Assembly: GCA_003133645.1 (NCBI GenBank)
Contig: PKYI01000152.1
Coordinates: 1-44,089, forward strand
DNA length: 44,089 nucleotides
Source: Acidobacteriota bacterium
GTDB taxonomy: Bacteria > Acidobacteriota > Thermoanaerobaculia > Thermoanaerobaculales > Thermoanaerobaculaceae
Reading direction: 5' to 3'
Shown here: positions 16,242 through 23,870 of the stretch, in pieces
How the letters are laid out: the number at the start of each line of letters is the position of its first letter
How positions within the stretch are numbered: the stretch's first letter is position 1
Made by a program: the position numbers and the translations under genes
Notes under the pieces: model-generated
What the model saw: the letters and a program-made list of their open reading frames with translations, nothing else
Told to the model about the DNA's origin: nothing
Database searches by the model: none

Positions 16242-17441
16242 ATGATCCAACGTCCCAGGCTTCTGTCGCTCCTGCGCTCAGCACTGCGCCGCAGTCCGAT
16301 GGTCGTCCTGATCGGACCGCGTCAGTGCGGCAAGACCACTGCGGCGCGCTGGATCGTCGAACCGACCTCCCCGAACTACTTCGATCTCGAGAACCCCGCC
16401 AGCCTGGCGCGGCTGACCGAACCGATGACGGCGTTGGGCCCGCTGCGGGGCGTTGTCGTCATCGACGAGATCCAGCGGCGGCCGGATCTGTTCCCGCTCC
16501 TCCGCGTCCTTGCGGATCGGCGGCCGATCCGGGCGCGGTTTCTGATTCTCGGCAGCGCTTCTCCGGCGCTGCTGCGGCAGTCATCGGAGACGCTCGCCGG
16601 TCGAGTCGAGACGATCTCGCTGGCAGGACTTGGTCTGGACGAGCTGGGAGACCGCGCTCTCGGGCGCCACTGGCGCCGTGGCGGGTTCCCGCCGGCGTAC
16701 CTGGCGCGCAGCGAGGCGGATAGCGTCCGCTGGCGCGACCAGTTCGTGCAGACCTTTCTGGAACGTGACCTTCCCCAGCTCGGCGTGAGCATCGCCGCCA
16801 CCAAGCTTTACAGATTTTGGAGCATGCTGGCGCACGTTCACGCCAACCTCTGGAACGCCGCCGATTTCGCGCGCTCGCTGGGGCTCAGCCAACCCACGGT
16901 CCGCCACTACCTCGACCTGCTCACCTCGGTGTTCATGGTGCGACAGCTCCAGCCGTGGCACGAGAACCTGGCCAAGCGGCAGGTCAAGGCACCCAAGGTG
17001 TACATCCGCGATAGCGGCCTGCTGCACGCACTGCTCGGAATCCGAAGCGAGGAGGATCTCCAGCTCCACCCAAAGCTCGGAGCCTCGTGGGAGGGGTACG
17101 CGATTGAAGAAGTTCTGAAACTTGTCGAGCCCCACGATGCCTATTTCTGGGCGACGCACGGCGGGGCGGAGCTTGACCTGATGGTCTTCAAGAACGGCCG
17201 CCGGTACGGGATCGAGGTGAAGCATCAGGACGCACCGACGCTCACGGCGTCCATCCGCACCGCGCTCGCCGACTTGCGCCTCGAGCACCTGACCGTCCTC
17301 TATCCGGGTTCACGAAGGTACAGCCTTGCCGAGCGGGTCACCGTCGTGCCGCTCGTCTCGCTCGCTGCCGGCGACCCCGCGGCCGTGCTCCCTCCTTCGC
17401 CGCTCTCGCGCCGCAGGGCGCCGGCGCAGCCGCAACGCTAG
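16242..17441 (+). CDS. AAA+ ATPase with DUF4143 (intact Walker B)
   Basis: 399 residues. Walker A GPRQCGKTT at 25-33; Walker B VVVIDEIQRRPDLFPLLR is intact, unlike in the neighbour at 14535. Then FLILGSASPALLRQSSETLAGRV (sensor region), the RGGFPPAYLARSE turn, a winged-helix DUF4143 part (LGLSQPTVRHYLDLLTSVFMVRQLQPW) and a PD-(D/E)XK-like C terminus (AELDLMVFKNGRRYGIEVKHQD). The two ATPases belong to different branches of the family, so this is not a simple duplicate. The last about 30 residues are low-complexity Pro/Arg/Ala. Stand-alone gene; function in the family is unsettled, often associated with toxin-antitoxin loci. Confidence 0.9.
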   Translation: MIQRPRLLSLLRSALRRSPMVVLIGPRQCGKTTAARWIVEPTSPNYFDLENPASLARLTEPMTALGPLRGVVVIDEIQRRPDLFPLLRVLADRRPIRARFLILGSASPALLRQSSETLAGRVETISLAGLGLDELGDRALGRHWRRGGFPPAYLARSEADSVRWRDQFVQTFLERDLPQLGVSIAATKLYRFWSMLAHVHANLWNAADFARSLGLSQPTVRHYLDLLTSVFMVRQLQPWHENLAKRQVKAPKVYIRDSGLLHALLGIRSEEDLQLHPKLGASWEGYAIEEVLKLVEPHDAYFWATHGGAELDLMVFKNGRRYGIEVKHQDAPTLTASIRTALADLRLEHLTVLYPGSRRYSLAERVTVVPLVSLAAGDPAAVLPPSPLSRRRAPAQPQR

Positions 17442-17461
17442 AACCGCGCTCGCCAGAATGT

Positions 17462-17910
17462 GGCGGCCGCCCGCCTGGATCTCTCCACCACGGAAGGCCT
17501 TCCACGACGTCGTTCAGGGTTCCTCGTCCTCCTGCGCCTTGAAGAAGCTGATCTGCTGCGCCAGCGATGCCGCAAGCTCCTCCGGCAGGCTTTCCGGCGG
17601 GAGGATGCCGGTGGCAACGGCGCGAGACACCGTCTCGTCCGGCTTGAACCTGGCGTACCAGTCCCAGATCGTCCGCGCGGGACCGTCGTGGAACTCGTGG
17701 ATCCGGTCCGAGATCTCGAAACTCGAGAGGTCCCGGACCTTCCAACGCTCGAAGGCTTCGGCCAACGGCTGGAGCGCCCGGCGGAGTTCCTCCTCGTATG
17801 CCTGGTCGGCAAGCTCCCTGAGCTTCTTCCGTGCCTGCTTCTGGTCCATGGTCGAAATCTGAACCCGCTCCACAAGGAAATCAAGGATGACGCTCGCGCA
17901 CCGCATGAGC
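17462..17910. repeat. Intact copy of a repeated gene-containing element
   Basis: Same ends as the deleted copy at 2248-2428. It contains the 111-residue minus-strand gene and conserved flanks on both sides, and borders a module 3 palindrome at 17915-17941. No terminal inverted repeats or target duplications are obvious. Confidence 0.75.
17514..17849 (-). CDS. 111-residue protein of unknown function
   Basis: Start at the ATG at 17849. Nearly all alpha-helical and acidic: MDQKQARKKLRELADQAYEE, a block with RWKVRDLSSFEISDRIHEFHDGPARTIWD, and an acidic C terminus ending AQEDEEP. The FEISDRIHEFHDGPAR block looks like a conserved family core that I have no name for. No membrane segment or catalytic motif. 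The gene lies in an element whose second copy (2248-2428) keeps only the last 28 codons. Possible roles are an antitoxin-like or accessory protein, but that is guesswork. Confidence 0.7.
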   Translation of the reverse strand: MDQKQARKKLRELADQAYEEELRRALQPLAEAFERWKVRDLSSFEISDRIHEFHDGPARTIWDWYARFKPDETVSRAVATGILPPESLPEELAASLAQQISFFKAQEDEEP

Positions 17911-17914
17911 AATC

Positions 17915-18003
17915 CCGTGGGGCGGGCGCCCGCGCCCGCCTTGCGGTCGCGCCCCACATCGGCACGATCCCTGTAGCGGCCGATGCTCGCATCGGCCGAC
18001 GAG
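17915..18003. repeat. Composite interspersed repeat (modules 3, 1-right, 2)
   Basis: GGGGCGGGCGCCCGCGCCCG palindrome at 17915-17941, then GCGGTCGCGCCCCACATCGG, then module 2 (TGTAG, CGGCCGATG-CTCG-CATCGGCCG) at 17972-18003. Confidence 0.85.
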
Positions 18004-18093
18004 CTGCGACCCCCAACGGGCCGAGGTCCTGTCTTGGTTCCTGATGTGGGGCTCGCGCGCCGCGCGAGCTTCTTCTTGCCCTCCCACTGGAAC

Positions 18094-18165
18094 GACCACG
18101 CGCCCGGCGGTCGCACCCCACATCGGCATGGTCCGTGTAGCGGTCGATGCTCGCATCGGCCGTTG
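18094..18165. repeat. Composite interspersed repeat (modules 1 + 2)
   Basis: GACCACGCGCCCGGCGGTCG at 18094, CACCCCACATCGG, then module 2 at 18136-18165 with one arm change (CGGTCGATG). The two composites take up most of the 388-bp gap before the toxin-antitoxin pair; no gene is seen there. Confidence 0.85.
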
Positions 18166-18237
18166 AGGTTCGCGCGTGGTGCCGGCTTGACGCACGAAGT
18201 TCGGCTATGCTGAAATACGGAATATGTGGAGGCGCCC

Positions 18238-18492
18238 TTGTCACGCCGGACGTTGATCGTTTCCAACCGCGGACAGATCACACTGCCCGCCCAGATCAGG
18301 AAGCGCCTGGGCATCGAGGCGGGTGGTGTCGTCGCCGCGGAGGAGAGGGACGGCGAGCTGGTGCTGCGCCCGGCCGTGGTGATGGAAGTAGAGACCTATT
18401 CCGACAACGATATCCGACGGTGGGACGAAGAGGATCGCCTGTCGCCGAAAGAACGCGATCGGATCCTCCGGCGCCTGGGCAGCCGCCCGTGA
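18238..18492 (+). CDS. AbrB/MazE-family antitoxin
   Basis: 84 residues from a TTG at 18238, chosen because GGAGG (18228-18232) stands 5 bases before it; an in-frame GTG at 18226 is the alternative. The swapped-hairpin AbrB signature is clear near the N terminus: LIVSNRGQITLPAQIRKRLGIEAGGVV. The C-terminal half (EVETYSDNDIRRWDEEDRLS) is acidic, as expected for the part that blocks the toxin's active site. It overlaps the PIN gene by 4 bases (GTGA). Such antitoxins bind their own operator and neutralise the toxin. Confidence 0.92.
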   Translation: MSRRTLIVSNRGQITLPAQIRKRLGIEAGGVVAAEERDGELVLRPAVVMEVETYSDNDIRRWDEEDRLSPKERDRILRRLGSRP

Positions 18493-18890
18493 TTCGCGTC
18501 TTCCTCGACGCCAACGTCCTGTTGACCGCGGCACACAACGAATCAGGCAAGGCGGCACTGGTCGTCGAGCTGGGAATCCGTGGGCACTGGGGGTTGGCGA
18601 CGACGGCCTATGCGGTGGAAGAAGCCCGCCGCAACCTTGGGATCAAGTTCCCGGGTTCGATGTCCCGGTTCGAAGCACTCTGTGCGGCGGTCAAGCTCGT
18701 CCCTTCCGGGCGGGGAGGTACCTGCCCGGTGGCGCTACCGGAGAAGGATCGCCCGATCCTTGAAGCTGCGATCCGATGCAAGGCGACTCATCTCCTGACC
18801 GGCGACCGGAAGCACTTCGGACGGTTCATGAACCGGCCTGAAGTCACCTCGGGGGTCATCATCCAGACGGTGGCGGAATTCCTCGAGTAA
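18489..18890 (+). CDS. PIN-domain toxin (VapC-like)
   Basis: 133 residues from a GTG that overlaps the antitoxin stop. PIN acidic residues are in place: Asp7 in VFLDANVLLTAA, Glu44 or Glu45 in AYAVEEARRNL, Asp87 in LPEKDRPIL and Asp106 in HLLTGDRKHF. PIN toxins are Mg2+-dependent RNases that cut tRNA, rRNA or mRNA. Together with the AbrB protein this forms a compact type II toxin-antitoxin pair that appears intact. Confidence 0.92.
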   Translation: MIRVFLDANVLLTAAHNESGKAALVVELGIRGHWGLATTAYAVEEARRNLGIKFPGSMSRFEALCAAVKLVPSGRGGTCPVALPEKDRPILEAAIRCKATHLLTGDRKHFGRFMNRPEVTSGVIIQTVAEFLE

Positions 18891-18961
18891 GCGCAGGCTC
18901 ATCGCAGTGGGGTGTCGGGCTGCTGGGAGCCGCGGTGGACACTCTGGGGTTTGCCCTGAGG

Positions 18962-19189
18962 GGACTCGCGGACGCGGGCATCCAGTCCCTGGCGCACGAG
19001 GACCGCGGCCTGGGAAAATCGGTGGCTGTCCCTGGTTAATCCATTCATTGCAGCCTGAATCGCCGCAAAGTAGCGCTGTCGCGCCTGACCGCATACGCCC
19101 GTGAAATCGAGCGGCGTCAACCCGGCCTGCAGCGCCATCAGCGTGGCCAGCAACCGGGCGATGCGTCCATTGCCCATTGGCGGGCGATG
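18962..19189 (-). pseudogene. Fic-domain protein fragment
   Basis: The minus-strand frame reads GNGRIARLLATLMALQAGL, then PLDFTG and RQRYFAAIQAAMN, which matches the core of Fic AMPylators just after HPFxxGNGR. The His-Pro-Phe part is altered (HRPPMGNGR) and both the N-terminal half and the C terminus are missing, with no SD. It is a remnant, probably of a Fic-type toxin, between two other conflict modules. Confidence 0.75.
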
Positions 19190-19304
19190 CTGCAAGCAAG
19201 TAAGCGATGGTAAAGGAAATCTTGACTTCCGGTCGCCTTCGGCGCACAATCAGTCAAGAGGACGACACCCGCAAGAGGGCAGCATGCCAGGAGGAGAGGC
19301 CGCT

Positions 19305-20432
19305 ATGTCTACCACCAACGCCGTCATCGGTGAGCGCATCGCATCGCTCCGCGTGGCGCGGGGACTCACACAGGCACAACTCGCCGGCGCGCTTGGCCTC
19401 GAGCACAAGCAGGTCGTGTCGAACCTCGAGAAGGGCGAGCGGGCGCTCAAGGCGCCGGAGCTAGCCCGCCTCAGCGAGCTCTTTCACGTGTCGCCTCTGG
19501 TCGTCCTCGGACTCCAGCCGGTCGCATCCCCGGCCTTCGTACTCTGGCGACAACCCGCTGCCGGCCAAGTCCGCGTTGACGAGGAGGCCCGTTTCATCGA
19601 GCGCTGCCGCCGCTACGCTTTCCTCGAGCGGCTCGCACACCTCGAACCCTCGACCTTGGCCTTGCGCTATGAAGTGAAGCCGAGACAGACAACGTTCGAG
19701 GACGTCTCGGAATGGGCCGAGCAGGCGCGAAGGGCCCTCGGCGTTGGCGACATGCCGGCGCCCGGCCTCCAGGAGGTCCTGGAACAGCGGCACGGGATCA
19801 AGATCTTCGTGACCGGGCTCAAGGGAGGATCAGGCGCCACGTTCAGAGGGGAGTTCGGCGACGCCGTCCTGGTGAACGCCGGAGAAGCACCAGGCCGCCG
19901 TGCGTTCAGCGTCGCCCACGAGCTGTTCCACCTGCTGACCTGGGAAAGCACGCCGGCCGACCGGAACGTCGCCACGCCGGCGGCGACGGAGCGGATCGAG
20001 AAGCTCGCCGAGAACTTTGCTGCCGCCTTCGTCCTGCCCCGGGAAGCGCTGATCGAGCGCATGCCGCGAGGCAAACCCGCCGAGTGGCGGGTGTTCCAAT
20101 GGGTCGAGCTAGCGCGGCAGTTCGGTGTGTCTGTGCCCGCGTTGGCGTGGCGTTTGGTCAACCTGGGGAAGCTCCAGCGGCAACAGGCCGAGCAGATCAT
20201 CGCTGACCCAACCCGTGCGGGCGCCGGCGTTCAAACCGCCAGCTCGGCTGAGCGGCCGCTGCCCGATCGCTATGTGACGCTCGCGTTCAAGGCGTACCTG
20301 GAGGACGAGATCTCCATCGGAAAGCTCGCCGAGCTCCTGGAGACGAACGTCGGCATGCTCCGCAAGGTGCTACGAGACTACGGATTCGATCTGGATTCCG
20401 ATGTCTGGCAAGCCGAGGCTATTCCTTCTTGA
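19305..20432 (+). CDS. XRE HTH plus ImmA/IrrE Zn-peptidase (COG2856), antitoxin type
   Basis: 375 residues from the ATG at 19305 with AGGAGGAG upstream. XRE helix-turn-helix at about 9-65 (RIASLRVARGLTQAQLAGAL, then HKQVVSNLEKGERA). The ImmA/IrrE zinc peptidase domain carries the HExxH motif AHELFHLLTW at about 204-213 and the downstream ENFAAAFVLPREAL. The C-terminal part (FKAYLEDEISIGKLAELLETNVGMLRKVL) is typical of the COG2856 antitoxins that precede PIN-domain toxins. ImmA-type proteases cleave repressors or partner antitoxins. Its 3' end overlaps the PIN start by 32 bases, which supports a two-gene module. Confidence 0.92.
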   Translation: MSTTNAVIGERIASLRVARGLTQAQLAGALGLEHKQVVSNLEKGERALKAPELARLSELFHVSPLVVLGLQPVASPAFVLWRQPAAGQVRVDEEARFIERCRRYAFLERLAHLEPSTLALRYEVKPRQTTFEDVSEWAEQARRALGVGDMPAPGLQEVLEQRHGIKIFVTGLKGGSGATFRGEFGDAVLVNAGEAPGRRAFSVAHELFHLLTWESTPADRNVATPAATERIEKLAENFAAAFVLPREALIERMPRGKPAEWRVFQWVELARQFGVSVPALAWRLVNLGKLQRQQAEQIIADPTRAGAGVQTASSAERPLPDRYVTLAFKAYLEDEISIGKLAELLETNVGMLRKVLRDYGFDLDSDVWQAEAIPS

Positions 20433-20703
20433 TGCGGGGCCGGTCATCGGCCTGCACGAGCTGGGACTTTGGCACGAGCTGCTCGAGCGGGCCCAGGTCA
20501 TCGTTCCGGCGGTCGTCGCCTACAAGGAAGTGGTGTTCTGGGACGACGGTGGGGGCGTAGGTCGGCCTATCGATCTGCGCGGCTTCGGTCTCGGGCCGCC
20601 CCGGCTGGCACCGAAGTACTGGGAAAAGAAAGTCCGCCAAAGAACGTCGCCAAAGGTTGCGGGGGGACGCGACTTGGCGCATTCTCGAAGAAACGGTAGA
20701 AAT
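20401..20703 (+). pseudogene. Truncated PIN-like toxin partner of the XRE-ImmA protein
   Basis: From the ATG at 20401 the frame reads LFLLDAGPVIGLHELGLWHE then IVPAVVAYKEVVFWDDGGG, a PIN-like start with the first Asp and the strand-helix pattern. After about 75 residues the sequence loses PIN character, there is no stop, and the frame runs into the AlbA_2 fragment at 20704. The remaining acidic residues of the nuclease are missing, so the toxin is dead while its antitoxin gene is intact. Confidence 0.65.
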
Positions 20704-21060
20704 ATGACCACAACCCTGGAGCAGATCGACCTCTGGCGCCAGTCGCCTTCGGAGAACCAGTCGCTGGAGTTCAAGGCAGTAAGGGGCCAGTTCGACAACC
20801 GCAAGTTGTACGAGTACTGCGTCGCGCTGGCCAACGAAGGCGGCGGACACCTGGTGCTCGGTGTCTCCGATCGGGTTCCCCGCCAAGTGGTCGGGACGCA
20901 GGCCTTCCATGACCCGGTTGCGATGGCGGAGAAGATTTTTCAGGTTGTCGGTTTCCGGGTGGACGTCGAGGACGTTGCACACCCCGATGGCGGGGTGCTC
21001 ATGTTCCACATTCCTTCGCGGCCACACGGCACGGCCTATAACCTTGAAGGTAGCCAGTGA
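20704..21060 (+). pseudogene. Truncated AlbA_2 (Schlafen-like) domain protein
   Basis: MTTTLEQIDLWRQSPSENQSLEFK begins an AlbA_2 DNA-binding domain (LEFKAVRGQFDNRKLYEYCV, then ANEGGGHLVLGVSD, then VLMFHIPSRPHGTAY). Family members normally continue for several hundred residues with a C-terminal HATPase or winged-helix part. Here a TGA follows at residue 119 and the downstream DNA is unrelated. It is fused in frame to the PIN remnant upstream. Confidence 0.75.
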
Positions 21061-21206
21061 CACCGCCGGAGCGCCGTGCGCCAGGCCCCCGCGCCAGGCA
21101 ACCGGTGCTCGAGATGACGCGTCGGCGTGAAGGTGCCCCGGCAAAGCCCCCAGGGCCGACCGGTGTGGTCGGTGAAATTCCCGGCGGGCGCAGCGGCCCC
21201 GGGGGC

Positions 21207-21234
21207 TTGACAGACTTAACTCCGGAGTTAAGAT
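21207..21234 (+). promoter_or_regulatory. Promoter with 18-bp operator palindrome, TAC module 1
   Basis: TTGACA at 21207-21212, two bases, then the perfect palindrome CTTAACTCCGGAGTTAAG at 21215-21232. TAAGAT at 21229-21234 could be the -10 (16-bp spacer), which would start transcription near 21241. The palindrome also contains GGAG in SD position for the ATG at 21233. Expected use: autorepression by the HTH antitoxin. Confidence 0.75.
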
Positions 21235-21628
21235 GAGGGCCTACCGTTTCGCTCGCGAGGTGTGGGATGTCCGCCTCCTTGCGGACGACCAGGGGCGGTG
21301 CGAGGCAATGGATGTCATTCAACAGCTGGAGGAGCAGGGCGGGCGTGGGATGCTGGCGCTCCTGCGGGACCGAGTCCCAAGACTCGGCCCACCGACGCAC
21401 AACGCCGCTCTGTCTTCACACCTCGAGGACGGAATTTGGGAGTTCCGAAAAGGCTCCGTGCGCCTCTTCTGGTTCTACGACGAGGGGAAGATCGTCGTGG
21501 CCACCAACGCCTACAAGAAGCAAGGCCAGCGAGCTCCGAGGCGCCACATCCAGAGCGCGAAGGACTTCAGAGCCGCCTATCTGGCTGCAAAGCGAGCGGG
21601 AACGCTCACAATCGAGGACATCGGCTGA
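21233..21628 (+). CDS. higB: HigB-like toxin (Gp49/RelE family) of TAC module 1
   Basis: 131 residues. The Gp49-like HigB pattern is visible: CEAMDVIQQLEEQGGRGMLA, then LEDGIWEFRKGSVRLFWFY, then IVVATNAYKKQGQRAP and HIQSAKDFRAAYLA. These toxins are ribosome-dependent mRNA interferases. Start: ATG at 21233 has GGAG 5 bases upstream, but it lies inside the putative -10, so the GTG at 21260 (122 residues) may be used if TAAGAT is the real -10. The toxin-before-antitoxin order is typical of higBA. The antitoxin begins 11 bases after this stop. Confidence 0.9.
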   Translation: MRAYRFAREVWDVRLLADDQGRCEAMDVIQQLEEQGGRGMLALLRDRVPRLGPPTHNAALSSHLEDGIWEFRKGSVRLFWFYDEGKIVVATNAYKKQGQRAPRRHIQSAKDFRAAYLAAKRAGTLTIEDIG

Positions 21629-21639
21629 TTGGAGCTGGC

Positions 21640-22053
21640 ATGAAGCACCCCGAAAACTACCGGCAATTCGTCGAGCGGGTGACAGCGTCCGTTAAGTACA
21701 AGGTGGATGTGGCCGCCCTGGAGTTTGTCGAGGACCTCGTCCGCCGCATGAGCGAGGCCGGGGTGAGCCAGGCCGAGCTGGCTCGGCGGCTGGCGGCCTC
21801 CGAGGCGTACGTCAGCAAGGTCCTGCGCGGCGACACCAACTTCACCATGGCCACGATGGTCAAGCTCGCCACCGCAGTCGGCCACGAGCTGCATGTCCAC
21901 ATCGCACCCGCCGGCAGCTCCGTTCAATGGTTCGACGTCATCACGCCCGCCCAGGGGCCGCAAGGATGGCCACGCATGGCCAAGGCACGGCGCAGTTCGT
22001 CAACGAATCGCCCATCCGGAGGTGCGGATGTTGAAACCCCAGTTGCTGCTTGA
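21640..22053 (+). CDS. higA: HigA-like HTH antitoxin with chaperone-addiction tail
   Basis: 137 residues. XRE helix-turn-helix at about 44-82 (SQAELARRLAASEAYVSKVL, then TMVKLATAVGHEL). After the HTH there is an extra tail of about 50 residues (about 87-137) with VQWFDVITPAQGPQGWPRM and a low-complexity end. Classical HigA proteins end near the HTH. In TAC systems such a C-terminal chaperone-addiction (ChAD) segment makes the antitoxin depend on the SecB-like chaperone, and the chaperone gene here overlaps the end of this one by 26 bases. Expected to repress from the palindrome at 21215. Confidence 0.88.
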   Translation: MKHPENYRQFVERVTASVKYKVDVAALEFVEDLVRRMSEAGVSQAELARRLAASEAYVSKVLRGDTNFTMATMVKLATAVGHELHVHIAPAGSSVQWFDVITPAQGPQGWPRMAKARRSSSTNRPSGGADVETPVAA

Positions 22054-22561
22054 ACGCTCGTTCTTCACCCGGGTCGAGATCGCGGCCGACCCGCAGCACA
22101 AGCCTGGTCGGTTCGGTCTCGAAGTCAAGACGACCCAGACCATCGGCTCGACTCCCCAGGATGGCTGCCACTGGATCGTCGAGATCAGCATCTCGGTTGC
22201 GGGCAAGGAGGGCATGCCGGTCGCGCCGTACCGCATCAACCTTCATTGCGTCGGCACCTTCGCCTTTTCGGACGCGACCATCTCCGATGTCGAGAAAGAG
22301 CGCCTCCTCGCCGTGACCGGGGCCTCGATCCTCTACTCCCAGGCGAGGGAGTACCTCCTGATGCTCACGGCTCGCGGCCCCTGGGGACCCCTGCAGCTCC
22401 CGACGGTGAGCTTCATCGACGACGGTCCGAGCGACGAGGCGCAGCCGCCCCAGCAAGTCCGCGAGCCCGCCGCGGATTACAACATCCCGAAGCGCGTGAG
22501 AGCGAAGGCAACGCCGAGGAAAGCGCCTGGCAAGAGTCGTGCGAAAGGCAGTGGCGGGTGA
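22028..22561 (+). CDS. SecB-like TAC chaperone (module 1)
   Basis: 177 residues from the ATG at 22028, inside the antitoxin gene. The SecB fold is recognised from RFGLEVKTTQTIG, the strand YRINLHCVGTFAFSDATIS, and ASILYSQAREYLLMLTARG followed by GPLQLPTVSF, which corresponds to the oligomerisation and C-terminal helix of SecB. The TAC chaperone of M. tuberculosis (Rv1957) is of this kind: it folds and protects the antitoxin. A disordered, basic C terminus of about 45 residues follows. No other secB is in view except the one in the second module at 40915. Cytosolic. Confidence 0.88.
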   Translation: MLKPQLLLERSFFTRVEIAADPQHKPGRFGLEVKTTQTIGSTPQDGCHWIVEISISVAGKEGMPVAPYRINLHCVGTFAFSDATISDVEKERLLAVTGASILYSQAREYLLMLTARGPWGPLQLPTVSFIDDGPSDEAQPPQQVREPAADYNIPKRVRAKATPRKAPGKSRAKGSGG

Positions 22562-22597
22562 GGGGCGGTGCGGGAGACTGGTAGGAAAGGAACCCGG

Positions 22598-23548
22598 ATG
22601 ATCAAGGCTTTCATCTCCTACTCGCATCATGACGAAGAACATCGTAATGAACTCGAGGTCCACCTCGCCATGCTCAAGCGCGAAGGCCTGATCTCTGTTT
22701 GGCACGATCGACGAATCACGGCGGGCACTGATATCGACAACGCCATCAGCAATGAGCTTAACGAGGCCAAGCTGGTCCTTCTCCTCGTAAGTCCATATTT
22801 CCTAGACTCTACCTACTGCTACGAACGCGAAATGGCACATGCCGTTGAAAGGCATGTGGCGGGGAAAGCACGGCTGATACCAATCATCATTAACCCGTGC
22901 GAATGGCAACGGGCGCCATTTGGCAAACTCCGTGCGACTCCACCCGATGGGCGCCCGGTGACGAAGTTTCCGAACATTCACGATGCCTACCTAGCGGTGA
23001 CAGCAGACATCCGCGCAGCCATCGTCGACCTAGGCATCGCAGCGGATCCTATCGCCAGCGCGCCGCTGCCAAACACCGGCGGTCCACAGCCCGCCTCCCC
23101 GGCAAGGCCCCGTTCCAGTAACCTTCGCCTCAAGCGGCACTTTACCGAGCACGACGAGGACCAGTTTCTCGATGAGGCCTTCGGGTATATAGCCAACTTC
23201 TTCGAAGCCTCACTCCTCGAGCTCCAGCAACGGAACCCCGACATCCAAGGCCGATACCGCCTTATCGATGCAAACCACTTCACAGCCTCGGTTTATCGTC
23301 TTGGCCACAGGGAGGCTGCTTGCCGGGTGTGGATCGGAGGGGGCCATACCCACGGCATTTTGTATTCCGCCGACGATAGCGGCACGGACAACAGCTACAA
23401 CGAATGCCTAAGTGTGACGAACGATGGGCAAATGCTCTTGCTTGAGCCCGCCATGGGTCTTGCGCTTGGTGGCCAACACCGCCAGCACGTCGGTGCGCAG
23501 GGGGCGGCCGAGTACCTCTGGGCTTCCTTCATTTCGCCGCTCCAGTAG
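22598..23548 (+). CDS. TIR-domain protein with unnamed C-terminal domain
   Basis: 316 residues from the ATG at 22598 with GGAAAGG before it. TIR domain at about 1-145: KAFISYSHHDEEHRNELEVH, VWHDRRITAGTDID, LVLLLVSPYFLDS, and YCYEREMAHAVERH, where Glu76 or Glu78 is the likely NADase glutamate. A proline-rich linker (about 150-175) leads to a C-terminal domain (about 180-316) with DQFLDEAFGYIANFFEASL, DANHFTASVYRLG, CRVWIGGGHTHGILYSADD and AAEYLWASFISPLQ. I recall no family name for it; it may sense a ligand or partner. Bacterial TIR proteins deplete NAD+ in anti-phage responses. It lies 36 bases after the TAC chaperone and 15 before a zinc-ribbon gene. Confidence 0.9.
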   Translation: MIKAFISYSHHDEEHRNELEVHLAMLKREGLISVWHDRRITAGTDIDNAISNELNEAKLVLLLVSPYFLDSTYCYEREMAHAVERHVAGKARLIPIIINPCEWQRAPFGKLRATPPDGRPVTKFPNIHDAYLAVTADIRAAIVDLGIAADPIASAPLPNTGGPQPASPARPRSSNLRLKRHFTEHDEDQFLDEAFGYIANFFEASLLELQQRNPDIQGRYRLIDANHFTASVYRLGHREAACRVWIGGGHTHGILYSADDSGTDNSYNECLSVTNDGQMLLLEPAMGLALGGQHRQHVGAQGAAEYLWASFISPLQ

Positions 23549-23563
23549 CGCAAGGAGGGCTGT

Positions 23564-23707
23564 ATGATTGAGGTCACGCTGATCTGCCACAATTGCGGCA
23601 GTAAGTTCCGAGTTAAGGTCTTCGAACCGGACGAGGCCGAGAAGAAGGGCGCTCCCAAGTCGCCCATTAGGTGCCCGGAATGCGGTGGGACGGACGTACG
23701 ACGATAG
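23564..23707 (+). CDS. Small zinc-ribbon protein
   Basis: 47 residues, with AAGGAGGG at ideal spacing before the ATG at 23564. Two CxxC pairs (ICHNCGSKF near residues 7-15 and RCPECGGTDV near 36-45) form a zinc ribbon, separated by an acidic and basic helix-like stretch (FEPDEAEKKGAPKSP). It begins 15 bases after the TIR gene and is surely co-transcribed with it. It could be a nucleic-acid-binding or structural partner of the TIR protein; no closer assignment is possible. Confidence 0.85.
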   Translation: MIEVTLICHNCGSKFRVKVFEPDEAEKKGAPKSPIRCPECGGTDVRR

Positions 23708-23870
23708 CCAGGCGAGTCCCCAGCCCGCTGCCGGGCTTTAACTTGTCCTGCTCTTTGTTCTTCGCGGCCCAGAATGGTAGCCAGGTGTTTCGCCGTGAGG
23801 TGCCCTGGCCTGCATCCAGGCGCAGCTACCAAAGCACCGGAGCTAGCCGAAAGCGGGATCGCTGGAGCCC

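Noticed and set aside
3933-18165. Repeated hairpins as a CRISPR array
   Set aside because: Copies are kilobases apart, lie singly or in pairs between genes, and no regular spacers or cas genes are present.
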